A stretch of DNA of 64,000 nt, taken from assembly GCF_001428105.1 (NCBI RefSeq), contig NZ_LMSJ01000029.1, forward strand, positions 1 through 64,000. The letters are read 5' to 3'. The position numbers and the translations under genes were made by a program. Under the pieces are notes generated by a model. That model was not told where the DNA came from. It saw nothing but the letters and a program-made list of their open reading frames with translations, and did no database searches. The stretch is from Paenibacillus sp. Soil766. Its GTDB lineage: Bacteria > Bacillota > Bacilli > Paenibacillales > NBRC-103111. The first letter of the stretch is position 1. Every line of letters starts with the position of its first letter. This document shows positions 19,049-27,454 of this stretch, one piece after another.

Positions 19049-19951
19049 TTAACCTTTGGACAGCTGTTCGGCCGTCATATCACCGGGTAATTCCTGATCT
19101 GTAAATCCGAATGGCTTCAATATTTCTAGTAATTGTCCTGACTTTTTCAGCTTATCCAATTCTGCGTTGAAGGCTTCTCTAAATGCTGTATCCTCCATAC
19201 GAAATGCCGCCGCGCCATAGCCTCTGATGCTTTTCCCATCAATTTCTGGTTGTGTAAAATCCATCACCCGCTCTATCTTATTATCTTTGGCTGATGCTAG
19301 TGATGCTTGTAAGGAAGGTCCTGTCATCGTTACTGTCTGTACACGTCCCGCTTGTAAGGCAGAAATAGCCGAAGGTTGATCTGGTACCGTAACGATTTGA
19401 TCTTTTGCCACGCCAGATTTCACCAAGTATTCATTCTCGATAGCGCCTACCATGACAGCTACCTTGACATCCTTATTAGCAGCGATATCTTTATAGCTAT
19501 GTAAATTGTGAGGATTTCCTTGTTTAACAGCAATCGCTTCGCCAATACTGTACTCTGGATTTGCAAATGCAACTTCTTTGCTTCTTGCTGGGTTAACAAA
19601 CATACCTGCCGTAATGATATCGAAGCGTTTCGCCTTCAAGCCGGGAATTAAAGACCCGAATTCGGTTAAGACGCCATTCATTTCATTGATCCCCATATTT
19701 TTCAAAATAACGCGTGCCACTTCTACGGCCTCTCCCGTTAACTTACCGTCTGGTGTTGCATAAGCATACGGATTTTCATTCGCAAATCCAACTGTAATGA
19801 ACCCTTGTTTTTTGGCTTTCTCAAGTGTACTCTCCTGGGTCGTTGACTTTTCATCGTTTGCATTTGTTTGGCTACTTGTACTTTGGGATGTACAACCCAC
19901 CACTGTCAACACGAGCAGTAAACATAGCGCGTACGAAAACAACTTATTCAT
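19049..19951 (-). CDS. ehuB: Ectoine/hydroxyectoine-binding lipoprotein
   Basis: A 300-residue periplasmic-type binding protein. A lipoprotein signal peptide ends at VVGC (Cys20), which anchors it to the outer face of the membrane. The mature part has the SBP type 3 fold with FANENPYAYATPDGKLTGEA, close to known EhuB proteins, and MFVNPARSKEVAFANPEYSIGEA. First gene of a probable ehuBCDA-ectABCD operon, with GGAG upstream of the ATG. The gene is divergent from a CPA2 antiporter gene, sharing a 340-base intergenic region. Confidence 0.92.
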   Translation of the reverse strand: MNKLFSYALCLLLVLTVVGCTSQSTSSQTNANDEKSTTQESTLEKAKKQGFITVGFANENPYAYATPDGKLTGEAVEVARVILKNMGINEMNGVLTEFGSLIPGLKAKRFDIITAGMFVNPARSKEVAFANPEYSIGEAIAVKQGNPHNLHSYKDIAANKDVKVAVMVGAIENEYLVKSGVAKDQIVTVPDQPSAISALQAGRVQTVTMTGPSLQASLASAKDNKIERVMDFTQPEIDGKSIRGYGAAAFRMEDTAFREAFNAELDKLKKSGQLLEILKPFGFTDQELPGDMTAEQLSKG

Positions 19952-20290
19952 TCAAAAACTCCTTTTTTCCATTAATTTGGGGCCCTACATAAGTGTAACA
20001 TGATCCTTTATGTATCACACCCTTGGTTATCCTGCCTCAGAGTCGCTCAGCCCCTCTGTCCCTCCTTAAGCGTAAATAAGATGACATATGCAAGAAAAAA
20101 CTCGCTTATCCCTCCAAATGCTCAATTATACGAAATATTCAATTTATATCGTTAAAGAAGAGAAAAACCGCAATAATGCTCATTATCACGTGATTATTCT
20201 ATATATGTTTGTATAAATGGCGATTTTTCGCTAAAATTATGTTAATTAGATCATTTACGGCTTATTTTCGAAAAAGTTTAGGAAGTGGTG
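19952..20290. other. Divergent intergenic region: ehuB leader and promoters
   Basis: Serves ehuB (minus) and the antiporter gene (plus). On the minus strand a TATAAT box lies at about 20131-20136, giving a possible leader of about 170 bases. The leader is GC-rich in its middle (19995-20075) and can fold into short stems, including TACATAA ... TTATGTA (19988-20016). It matches no riboswitch class I know. Confidence 0.4.
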
Positions 20291-22135
20291 ATGTTGAACA
20301 TGGAACACGGCAGTGGTTCATTAGGAAGTCTTATCCTTGTGGTTACAATTTCATTTGTCATTCCAATCCTTCTATATCATTTACGATTACGCGTAATCCC
20401 TGTCGTCGTCGCCGAAATACTCGCAGGCATCCTTATTGGAAAAAGCGGGTTGGACTTGGTTGGCAATGACCCCTGGGTTGAATTGCTCTCTTTACTTGGT
20501 TTTATTTATCTCATGTTCCTAAGCGGTGTTGAAATCGACTTCTCTTCCTTCTCCAAACAAAAAAATTCCACGCTCAAAAAGTATCGACCAATGACTGTTG
20601 CGGTCATCATTTTCTTAGGTATCTTCGTTCTTTCAGGTGTGATGTCTTGGGGACTGGTAGCATTGGGTCTTGTTAATCGCGCATTTTTGACAACACTCAT
20701 TATTGGTACTATCTCGCTTGGTGTTGTTGTACCGGTTTTAAAAGAGCGTAAGATGCTGCAATCGAATTTGGGACAAACCCTGCTATTAATTACCGTACTA
20801 GCTGATTTCTTCACGATGATTCTACTCGCGTTTTATGTAAGCTTTCTTTCCCGAAATATGACCAAGTTGGTATTCTTACTGATGTTTTTTTTATTAGTCA
20901 TTCTAATCTATCAGTTTGTTAAAAGGTTTGCGTCTGGCAAGGTCTTTCAAGTACTTGGGGAAAGTTCCATTCAATTCGGGACTAGAGCTATCTTCACACT
21001 GATCATGGCTATCGTTTTTCTTTCCGAAAGCTTAGGTGTCGAAAATATTCTAGGCGCTTTCCTAGCAGGAATGATTGTATCGCTGATGCGTCCCAAAAAA
21101 GAATTTATCCATCAACTCGAGTCATTTGGCTACGGTTTCCTTATCCCCATCTTTTTCGTTATGGTCGGAGCAAAACTGGATCTCACTTATTTATTCAAAG
21201 ATACGAAGATACTCATGGCGATTCCACTATTATTACTTGTGATGTTCCTTGCGAAGATGATTCCTATGCTCATTTTGAGAAAATGGTTTAGTTGGCGCGA
21301 TGTTATCAGTTCTGGCATCCTCTTGTCATCTAAGCTTAGTCTTGTTATAGCTGCGGCTACATTAGCCTTGGATTTGCATATCATTGGGGAATCCTTTCAT
21401 GGCGCACTGATCATGGTTGCGATATTAAGCTGCCTGCTCTTTCCAACTCTATTTAACAAATTGGCTCCCGTGGTAACAGAAAACAAGCAGTCCATTGCCA
21501 TTATTGGATTAAACCATATCACCCTCCCTGTCGCACAAGATTTCATGAAGGAAGATATGTACCTAATTCGCGTATTTACCGCAAATGATTTCGAAGAAAG
21601 CTCACGAGGTCATGAGCCCCCCATCAGCGAGTTCGTTCAGGTTCTGAAAAAGATGACGGAACCACTCTTAAAGCAGAGTGGCGCTTTTGATGCTGATATC
21701 CTTGTATTTGCTACGATGGATGATGCGTTCAATATCCACATGGCTAGAAAATTAAAAGCTGAATCTGATAAGAGAGTTCTCGTTCGAATCGAGAGTCCTG
21801 AAACACAGCGTGAAATCTTGAATGAAGGATTTGAAGTTTTCTCGACCCTTTATGCGGCACGAACCGTGTTAAGAGCTCTTATCGATAGCCCAGGTGCGCT
21901 GAAGTTACTCTCTGAAGAAGAAGGAACGATATTTGAGGTATCTATTCAACACCTGCCCTATCGTTCCACTTTCCTTCGTCAGTTACCAAATTTAGAAAAT
22001 TTATTGATTTTGCGTATATACCGTGGCCAATCGTATCTGATACCACATGGGAATACTGAAATAAGGTTAGGAGATCGTTTATTAGTTAGTGGCCCACCAG
22101 AGCATATCGAGGCATTTCGAGCAGCAGTAAGTTAA
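20291..22135 (+). CDS. CPA2 cation:proton antiporter with RCK domains
   Basis: About 615 residues. The first 390 form roughly twelve membrane helices of the Kef/CPA2 type (EILAGILIGKSGL, FLSGVEIDFSSF). The soluble C terminus contains a reduced RCK_N (TrkA-N) domain (SIAIIGLNHITLPVAQDF) and an RCK_C domain (about residues 535-615, ending LRLGDRLLVSGPPEHI). This is the plan of CpaA, a K+/Na+ exporter whose RCK_C binds c-di-AMP; ligand control here is inferred. Start choice: GTG codons at 20285 and 20288 precede an ATG at 20291 and AGGAAGTGG overlaps them; the start is uncertain by a few codons. Confidence 0.85.
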   Translation: MLNMEHGSGSLGSLILVVTISFVIPILLYHLRLRVIPVVVAEILAGILIGKSGLDLVGNDPWVELLSLLGFIYLMFLSGVEIDFSSFSKQKNSTLKKYRPMTVAVIIFLGIFVLSGVMSWGLVALGLVNRAFLTTLIIGTISLGVVVPVLKERKMLQSNLGQTLLLITVLADFFTMILLAFYVSFLSRNMTKLVFLLMFFLLVILIYQFVKRFASGKVFQVLGESSIQFGTRAIFTLIMAIVFLSESLGVENILGAFLAGMIVSLMRPKKEFIHQLESFGYGFLIPIFFVMVGAKLDLTYLFKDTKILMAIPLLLLVMFLAKMIPMLILRKWFSWRDVISSGILLSSKLSLVIAAATLALDLHIIGESFHGALIMVAILSCLLFPTLFNKLAPVVTENKQSIAIIGLNHITLPVAQDFMKEDMYLIRVFTANDFEESSRGHEPPISEFVQVLKKMTEPLLKQSGAFDADILVFATMDDAFNIHMARKLKAESDKRVLVRIESPETQREILNEGFEVFSTLYAARTVLRALIDSPGALKLLSEEEGTIFEVSIQHLPYRSTFLRQLPNLENLLILRIYRGQSYLIPHGNTEIRLGDRLLVSGPPEHIEAFRAAVS

Positions 22136-22159
22136 CCAACTATTTTAGGAGGACTACTA

Positions 22160-22486
22160 TTGAAGCAACGTATTTCTTACACGCACTTGCAAAAGCTTGA
22201 TGGGCAACAACAAATTAAATTGCGCGAGCTGTGGGAGCCGCAAGAAGGCGAATACATGGCCACAGGTGACCATGAAGAAATGATATATTTTTTAAATGGT
22301 GTGCAAAAAAATAAGTCGCTTCCCTTACTGTCCATCGGTCAAATGATGGCTTGCCTATCTCAATCTGGAGGAAAGCTCTCAGTGAATTTTTCTGAGGATA
22401 CTTGGGAGGTTACGTTCGACGATAGAACCTTTCAAGACTTTGAATTATGTTCTGCTCTCTTCGAAGCGCTTATCTCTAAATTATAA
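22160..22486 (+). CDS. Hypothetical protein, 108 aa
   Basis: Starts with TTG at 22160 after GGAGGACTACTA and follows the antiporter gene by 24 bases, so probably the same transcript. Soluble, with ELWEPQEGEYMA and a C-terminal EVTFDDRTFQDFELC stretch. Not recognised; its position suggests a partner or regulator of the antiporter, which is only inference. Confidence 0.6.
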   Translation: MKQRISYTHLQKLDGQQQIKLRELWEPQEGEYMATGDHEEMIYFLNGVQKNKSLPLLSIGQMMACLSQSGGKLSVNFSEDTWEVTFDDRTFQDFELCSALFEALISKL

Positions 22487-22492
22487 GTAGTG

Positions 22493-22744
22493 TTACTCCC
22501 AAAGCTCTTCACTTCCTGGCAAATCATTAAACCAAGCTGTTCCACGCTCGATCTTACGCAGCTCTTCCATAATTTTTGTTAATCTTCTTTGCCGAAGCAT
22601 CCCATCACTCGAAGGATCCATGCCCTTATTGCAAAGGCTGCAAGCGAGCAGATCTTCACCTTCAATGCTTAAGAATAATTTAGAAGAAACTAAAACAAAA
22701 TAAGAGAAAAACTTCCAAGGAGAGAAATAATGATAACTGACCAC
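22493..22744 (-). pseudogene. Remnant of a second lysine 2,3-aminomutase gene
   Basis: The C terminus of this frame reads KIMEELRKIERGTAWFNDLPGSEELWE. This joins two separated pieces of the neighbouring KamA: the helix RKIIEELRKIEH and the tail AAWFDDLPGSEELWE. Bases 22497-22542 match 24171-24216 with a single difference. The upstream part (CSLCNKGMDP) has no match in KamA. Probably a deletion derivative of a kamA copy rather than a real 83-residue protein. Confidence 0.6.
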
Positions 22745-23740
22745 AAAATCTATTTAAATGCTGCTGAAATTGCTGCTCTTTGGTCAAATTACATGAATGA
22801 TTCCGTAGGTGTCTGTACAATAGCATCATATATTAAGTACATTGAAGACCGTGAAATTCACTCAGTTCTAGAATTCGCTCTTAACCTATCTATATCTCAT
22901 CTTGAAAAATTAAAATCCTTTTTTAACGAAGAACGATATCCAATACCTGACGGATTTCAACAAGAACATGACGCTTCAAAAGATGCTCCGCGGTTATTTA
23001 CAGATGATTTTTGTTTATTCTACATTCAGAATATGGGCAAAATCGGTATGGAATTCTATACAACAGCTTTATCAAATGCGGCTCGTCTTGATATGTGTGA
23101 GTATTTTACTGAATGTTTAAATGAATCATCACGTTTATTAAATAAAGCCACAGAAATCATGTTAATGAAAGGTACTTTCATTCGAGCTCCATTTATTCCA
23201 ATTCCCCAGAAAAATGAATATGTTCAAAAACAAAGTTATATGGCAGGTTTCTTTGGGCATCACAGACCATTGAATGTAATTGAAATTTCCAATATTTACT
23301 ATAACCTCATACGAAATCAGTTAGGCCGTACATTGCTTATAGGGTTCAGCCAAGTGGCCAGTTCTCAAAAAGTCCGTGAATACATGGTCAGAGGTAGAGA
23401 TATTGCAGATAAACACGTCGAAATTTTCGGTTCCCTACTTAGTAAGGAGTTCCTTCCTTCTGCAAGCTCTTGGGATACAATGCCAACAACCTCCACGACG
23501 ACAACATTTTCCGATAAACTTATGATGTTTCAAGCTACTTCATTAAATGCTGATGGAATTGCTCACTACGGAAGAAGCTTAGCACTTAGTCCAAGAAGAG
23601 ATCTTGCATCAAACTATGTTCGTTTAACATCTGAAATATTAAACTTTGCCGAAGATGGTGCCAATATCATGATTGATAATGGTTGGTTAGAACAACCACC
23701 ACAAGCATCTGATAGAGATCTGCTAGCCTCTGAACAATAG
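22730..23740 (+). CDS. DUF3231 family protein
   Basis: A 336-residue protein made of two similar ferritin-like helical halves, each beginning with a segment such as LNAAEIAALWSNYMNDS and later LNVIEISNIYYNLIRNQLG. This is the architecture of DUF3231, a Bacillales family often found in spore-formers and near spore-coat or germination functions; its biochemical role is unknown. CCAAGGAGAG before the ATG is a good ribosome site. It overlaps the start of the aminomutase remnant on the other strand. Confidence 0.8.
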   Translation: MITDHKIYLNAAEIAALWSNYMNDSVGVCTIASYIKYIEDREIHSVLEFALNLSISHLEKLKSFFNEERYPIPDGFQQEHDASKDAPRLFTDDFCLFYIQNMGKIGMEFYTTALSNAARLDMCEYFTECLNESSRLLNKATEIMLMKGTFIRAPFIPIPQKNEYVQKQSYMAGFFGHHRPLNVIEISNIYYNLIRNQLGRTLLIGFSQVASSQKVREYMVRGRDIADKHVEIFGSLLSKEFLPSASSWDTMPTTSTTTTFSDKLMMFQATSLNADGIAHYGRSLALSPRRDLASNYVRLTSEILNFAEDGANIMIDNGWLEQPPQASDRDLLASEQ

Positions 23741-23837
23741 CATGATTGAACTTTGCAATGAATACTAATAATTAATATCGTAAGCTTGATATTTCACTTC
23801 CTTCACAACCAGTCATCCGCAATTTACATGCCTAAAA

Positions 23838-23886
23838 GCCCGCTGAACAAATCCTTCTGAATACAGTAGGGTTTGTTTCGGCGGGC
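23838..23886 (-). terminator. Hairpin terminator between convergent genes
   Basis: GCCCGC-TGAACAAA ... GTTTGTTT-CG-GCGGGC, a long strong stem. On the minus strand it is followed by TTTTAGG, and it lies just beyond the stop of the 55-residue gene. It may also serve the DUF3231 gene from the other side. Confidence 0.7.
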
Positions 23887-23904
23887 TCATTATTAATAAT
23901 ATAA

Positions 23905-24072
23905 TTAATTTTCTAGCTTCTTAGTATTCTTACGCTTCATATTGACTTCCATTCTAGTTGGAATTGTAAGTTCATTTATCGGTCTTTTCCAACCATCATC
24001 GCATGTACAAAAGCCATTCTCATCTTTAAAAAGGATTTCAACAACCTTACCATCGCTTGTCTTCATTATCAT
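23905..24072 (-). CDS. Small hypothetical protein, 55 aa
   Basis: Too short for usual ORF cut-offs. ATG at 24072 is preceded by AGAGGGGAGAG. The protein begins MIMKTSDGKVVEILFKDENG and ends in a basic tail (MKRKNTKKLEN), with FCTCDDGWKRPI in the middle. It lies 24 bases after kamA on the same strand and before a strong terminator, so probably in the kamA transcript. Not recognised. Confidence 0.6.
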   Translation of the reverse strand: MIMKTSDGKVVEILFKDENGFCTCDDGWKRPINELTIPTRMEVNMKRKNTKKLEN

Positions 24073-24096
24073 AATGAAACTGCTCTCCCCTCTAAG

Positions 24097-25455
24097 TTAA
24101 GTGGCTTGAGGCAATTCCGGAAGTTCATTAACAGAGATTACGTCATGCGCAATTTTCTGCGGTTTTTCCCAAAGCTCTTCACTTCCTGGCAAATCATCAA
24201 ACCAAGCTGCTTCATTAGGGCAATCTAGCACCATAAATTTGCCATACTGGTTATCTCTTGATTGATGATACTTCAAGTAAGCCTTTCCATTTTCAATCGC
24301 TAGAATTTCAATTTTGCCAGAAGTATGACTCATTGACAATCTTACTCGCTTGCCAAGACCAGATGTTTGGGAGAAGTAAGCCTTTCCATTTTCAATCGCT
24401 AGAATTTCAATTTTGCCAGAAGTATGACTCATTGACAATCTTACTCGCTTGCCAAGACCAGATGTTTGGGATTTAGCTTGTTCCACGATATGGTACACCT
24501 TCTCTAAGGGTAAAACGAAATCACGATTACCTGCAACGGGACGGTTAATAAAGAAATAATAAGGAGTTACTCCTGCCCAAGATAGTCGATCCAGTAACTC
24601 AGCCAGAATTGATGGATCATCATTGATTCCCTTCAGCACAGGAGTTTGGTTAACAACGATGGCTCCGGCATCATGCAAGGCTTCAAAAGCCATCTTTGCC
24701 TCATTCGTTATTTCTCTTGGATGATTAATATGCGCCATGACATAGATGCGTTTCTCAGCAGTCGAGTGACTTCGAATCATCTCGAGTAATTCTTTATCTT
24801 CATAAATCCGCATCGGATTAAAGACGGGTATTTTGGAACCTAAACGAATAATTTTCACATGCTCGATCTTACGCAACTCTTCGATAATTTTTCGTAATCT
24901 ACTCGTGGATAGAATTAAACTGTCTCCACCGGTCAGAAGTACGTTATTTATTTTCACATGCTCGATCTTACGCAACTCTTCGATAATTTTTCGTAATCTA
25001 CTCGTGGATAGAATTAAACTGTCTCCACCGGTCAGAAGTACGTTATTAATTTCAGGATGACTGGCAATGTAAGCGATTCCCGGGCCAACGTTAGACATCG
25101 CTTCATTCACGTCATTTCGGAATAAACGTTTACGAAAACAATAACGGCAATAAGCCCCACATACCTCTGATACCAAAAGTAATGCTGTGGTACGATATTT
25201 ATGTTGGCAGCCTGGTACTACATAATTCGTATCTTCATCCGAAGCATCCCAACGTCCATACTCTGATAGTTCACCTTCGTTTGGAATAATTAATTTCCGA
25301 ATCGGATCGTTTCCATCCTGCCAGTTTATTAATTTCAAGTAATAATCATTCACACGAAACACGAACTTTTCCGTGATTGCTTTCAACTTTCTCCGTTCCG
25401 CTTCAGGAATATCCAAAATCTTATCAATATCGGTGATATATTTCGGGTTCGCCAT
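24097..25455 (-). CDS. kamA: Lysine 2,3-aminomutase with two internal duplications
   Basis: Radical SAM/PLP enzyme converting L-lysine to L-beta-lysine, precursor of the osmolyte N-acetyl-beta-lysine. The [4Fe-4S] site is C99-GAY-C103-RY-C106. Start at 25455 is preferred because GGAGGATC lies just before; an upstream ATG (25500) lacks a site. Normal length would be about 385 residues; here 452 because two stretches of 33 residues are each repeated head to tail (VLLTGGDSLILSTSRLRKII region and SQTSGLGKRVRLSMSHTSGK region). Both keep the frame. No acetyltransferase (ablB) gene is nearby. A c-di-AMP riboswitch lies upstream. The duplicated barrel elements make activity doubtful. Confidence 0.88.
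   Translation of the reverse strand: MANPKYITDIDKILDIPEAERRKLKAITEKFVFRVNDYYLKLINWQDGNDPIRKLIIPNEGELSEYGRWDASDEDTNYVVPGCQHKYRTTALLLVSEVCGAYCRYCFRKRLFRNDVNEAMSNVGPGIAYIASHPEINNVLLTGGDSLILSTSRLRKIIEELRKIEHVKINNVLLTGGDSLILSTSRLRKIIEELRKIEHVKIIRLGSKIPVFNPMRIYEDKELLEMIRSHSTAEKRIYVMAHINHPREITNEAKMAFEALHDAGAIVVNQTPVLKGINDDPSILAELLDRLSWAGVTPYYFFINRPVAGNRDFVLPLEKVYHIVEQAKSQTSGLGKRVRLSMSHTSGKIEILAIENGKAYFSQTSGLGKRVRLSMSHTSGKIEILAIENGKAYLKYHQSRDNQYGKFMVLDCPNEAAWFDDLPGSEELWEKPQKIAHDVISVNELPELPQAT
24275..24472. repeat. 99-bp tandem duplication inside kamA (3' part)
   Basis: Bases 24275-24373 are repeated at 24374-24472, essentially identical. The unit encodes 33 residues and keeps the frame. Recent origin or an assembly error would both explain the identity. 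Confidence 0.9.
24851..25048. repeat. 99-bp tandem duplication inside kamA (central part)
   Basis: Bases 24851-24949 recur at 24950-25048 with near-perfect identity, duplicating the VLLTGGDSLIL strand and the following helix. The unit length equals that of the other duplication although the sequences are unrelated. Confidence 0.9.
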
Positions 25456-25567
25456 ATATGATCCTCCTTGAATACTAATTTTAGGAATGAATAATTTCAC
25501 ATGCTCAGACCGTTTAAATGCCTCCTTTTCCTAGAACTTATGGATGGGTAGCTATAAGCAAACAAAA

Positions 25568-25628
25568 AAGACCCGTATAGCAAAGAAATCGCAGGAAATC
25601 TACGAGTCCCATTGCTGTAACGGGTCTT
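25568..25628 (-). terminator. Long hairpin terminator in the kamA leader
   Basis: AAGACCCGT pairs with ACGGGTCTT around a structured loop with further pairing (AGCAA/TTGCT), followed on the minus strand by TTTTTTG. It sits between the riboswitch and kamA, so it can act as the expression platform. Confidence 0.75.
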
Positions 25629-25641
25629 AAAAATATAAAAA

Positions 25642-25657
25642 ACCCGTCAATACGGGT
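25642..25657 (-). terminator. Short hairpin terminator in the kamA leader
   Basis: ACCCGT-ATTG-ACGGGT followed by TTTTTTATATTTTT on the minus strand, immediately downstream of the riboswitch aptamer. The first of two terminators in tandem. Confidence 0.8.
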
Positions 25658-25699
25658 CAAAAATGCAATTATTTGCATCATAAAAAAACTTGATCCACT

Positions 25700-25800
25700 G
25701 CTGACGAGGTTAGCTGCCGGGCTCGGGAAAGATGGTTCCCTACTTCAAAGATTCGCCCCAAAAAATTGGTTCCCCCGCTTTCCGAGCTTACGTAAAAGCT
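25700..25800 (-). promoter_or_regulatory. c-di-AMP riboswitch (ydaO type) before kamA
   Basis: Minus-strand blocks in order: AAGCGGGGGAACCA, GGGGCGAATC, AGTAGGGAACC, CCCGAGCCCGGCAGCTAACC and TCGTCAGC. These are the conserved parts of the ydaO/yuaA class. Followed by two intrinsic terminators and then kamA, the standard layout of an OFF switch in which c-di-AMP promotes termination. Boundaries approximate. Confidence 0.92.
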
Positions 25801-25883
25801 GGAAATTAAGCGTAGGTTTATCTTACACAATGCTTATTCATCCGTCAAACGAAATCAATAATATTTAAATCATTATCCATCTA

Positions 25884-25912
25884 TTGACAATTATTGTTTT
25901 ATGGCATAATGT
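25884..25912 (+). promoter_or_regulatory. Sigma-A type promoter of the TetR-ABC operon
   Basis: TTGACA (25884-25889), 17 bases, then TAATGT (25907-25912), about 60 bases before the TetR gene. An A/T-rich partial inverted repeat (TGAATG ... TATTCA, 25920-25942) overlaps the likely transcription start and could be the TetR operator. Confidence 0.7.
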
Positions 25913-25975
25913 TCTATTATGAATGAAAAATAAATATATTCACAATATCACAAAAAGTATAACAGGAGCTCTTAA

Positions 25976-26593
25976 ATGCCTAAAAAATTTAACGAACATG
26001 AAAAAGCACACATACACCAGAAATTGCTCGAAGTAGCTAAACGCAGTTTTGAAACATTTGGTCTAAAAAAAACAAACGTTGAAGATTTGACCAAAGCTTG
26101 CGGCATCGCACAAGGTTCTTTTTATTTATTTTTCAAGTCAAAGGAAGAGCTTTTCTACGACCTGCTCCAGAAAGAAGAACAATCTATTCGTGAGAAGCTT
26201 CTAAACTCGATTGCTTCAGAAAACATTATATCGCAGCAGGGTATCCGACTTTTTTTATTAGATTCTTATCGTCTAATGAGCGAAAGCCCGTTGATCCGTC
26301 AAATGTATCTGGAGGGTGAATTCGAACAGCTTGTTCGAAAACTCCCTCCAGATCTACTAGAAAATAATTTTACTGATGATCAAGAAGCTTTAATGCCTGT
26401 GGTCCGCAGGTGGCAGCATGCGGGAATACTACGCGCGGCACGACCAGAATTGATCGTCAGTATGCTTCGGGCTCTCATACTGCTATCGTTGCATAAGAAG
26501 GAAATTGGAGAGGCTATTTATACAGATACGATTGAATTATTGGTTGATGTACTAGCTGAAGGAATGTTCGCAACTAGCTTAAAGAAGGAGTGA
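25976..26593 (+). CDS. TetR/AcrR family regulator
   Basis: A 205-residue regulator: N-terminal HTH with FETFGLKKTNVEDLTKACGIAQGSFYLFFKSKEELFYDLL, the standard TetR DNA-binding block, then a variable ligand domain. AGGAG before the ATG. It lies seven bases before an ABC exporter operon and probably represses it until a drug or other ligand binds; the ligand is unknown. Confidence 0.9.
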   Translation: MPKKFNEHEKAHIHQKLLEVAKRSFETFGLKKTNVEDLTKACGIAQGSFYLFFKSKEELFYDLLQKEEQSIREKLLNSIASENIISQQGIRLFLLDSYRLMSESPLIRQMYLEGEFEQLVRKLPPDLLENNFTDDQEALMPVVRRWQHAGILRAARPELIVSMLRALILLSLHKKEIGEAIYTDTIELLVDVLAEGMFATSLKKE

Positions 26594-26599
26594 ACAGCC

Positions 26600-27454
26600 A
26601 TGATTCAAGTGAATGACCTGCGATTTACATACCCAGGAGCAGCAAAAAGAACACTTCATGGCCTTGATTTTGCTATTGGTCATGGGGAAGTTTTTGGGTT
26701 TCTAGGTCCTTCGGGTGCTGGCAAAAGTACTACACAAAAAATCCTTATTGGTGCCTTAAAGCAATACGAAGGAAGCGTAAAAGTAATGGGAAAAGAGATT
26801 AGGGATATCGGCCCCGACTATTATGAACACATCGGTGTTGCATTCGAATTCCCTAATTTTTATACCAAATTTACAGCTTTAGAAAACTTGCGGATGTTCC
26901 AATCACTATATGATAGCCGTACGGAGGATCCGATGGATCTACTCATTAAGGTGGGACTCGGTGAAGCAGCCCATTTGAAGGTTTCACAGCTTTCTAAAGG
27001 TATGAAAATGCGACTTAATTTCTGCCGTACTCTACTTCACAATCCAAATATTTTATTCCTTGATGAGCCTACCTCTGGACTTGATCCAGTAAACGCTAAA
27101 ATCATGAAAGACTTAATACTGGAGAAAAAAGCCGCAGGAACGACCATCCTCATCACCACTCATCATATGCTTGCAGCGGAAGAACTTTGCGATCGTGTAG
27201 CTTTCATTGTTGATGGACAAATCAAGTTAATAGACTCGCCTAGAGCATTAAAGTTGAAGCAAGGTCAGCGGAAATTACGTGTAGAATACCTTAATGGCCA
27301 AGAAAAAGCGGTAGAGGAGTTTACGATCGAAGGCATTGGGGAAAACGAACGGCTCTTACATCTCTTAAAGAAGTACCCTATAGAGACCATACATTCACTT
27401 GAAGCTACGCTTGAACAGATTTTCATTGACGTTACGGGGAGATCCTTAGAATGA
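26600..27454 (+). CDS. ABC exporter ATPase
   Basis: A 284-residue ATPase: Walker A GPSGAGKST, signature LSKGMKMRLNFCRTLL (LSKGM form), Walker B ILFLDEPTSGLDP, switch His in TTHHM. Similar in organisation to fluoroquinolone-type drug exporters. Its stop overlaps the first permease gene by four bases. Substrate unknown. Confidence 0.88.
   Translation: MIQVNDLRFTYPGAAKRTLHGLDFAIGHGEVFGFLGPSGAGKSTTQKILIGALKQYEGSVKVMGKEIRDIGPDYYEHIGVAFEFPNFYTKFTALENLRMFQSLYDSRTEDPMDLLIKVGLGEAAHLKVSQLSKGMKMRLNFCRTLLHNPNILFLDEPTSGLDPVNAKIMKDLILEKKAAGTTILITTHHMLAAEELCDRVAFIVDGQIKLIDSPRALKLKQGQRKLRVEYLNGQEKAVEEFTIEGIGENERLLHLLKKYPIETIHSLEATLEQIFIDVTGRSLE

Noticed and set aside
19952-20135. SAM or TPP riboswitch upstream of ehuB
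   Set aside because: The conserved cores of those classes are not present; only general stem potential is seen.
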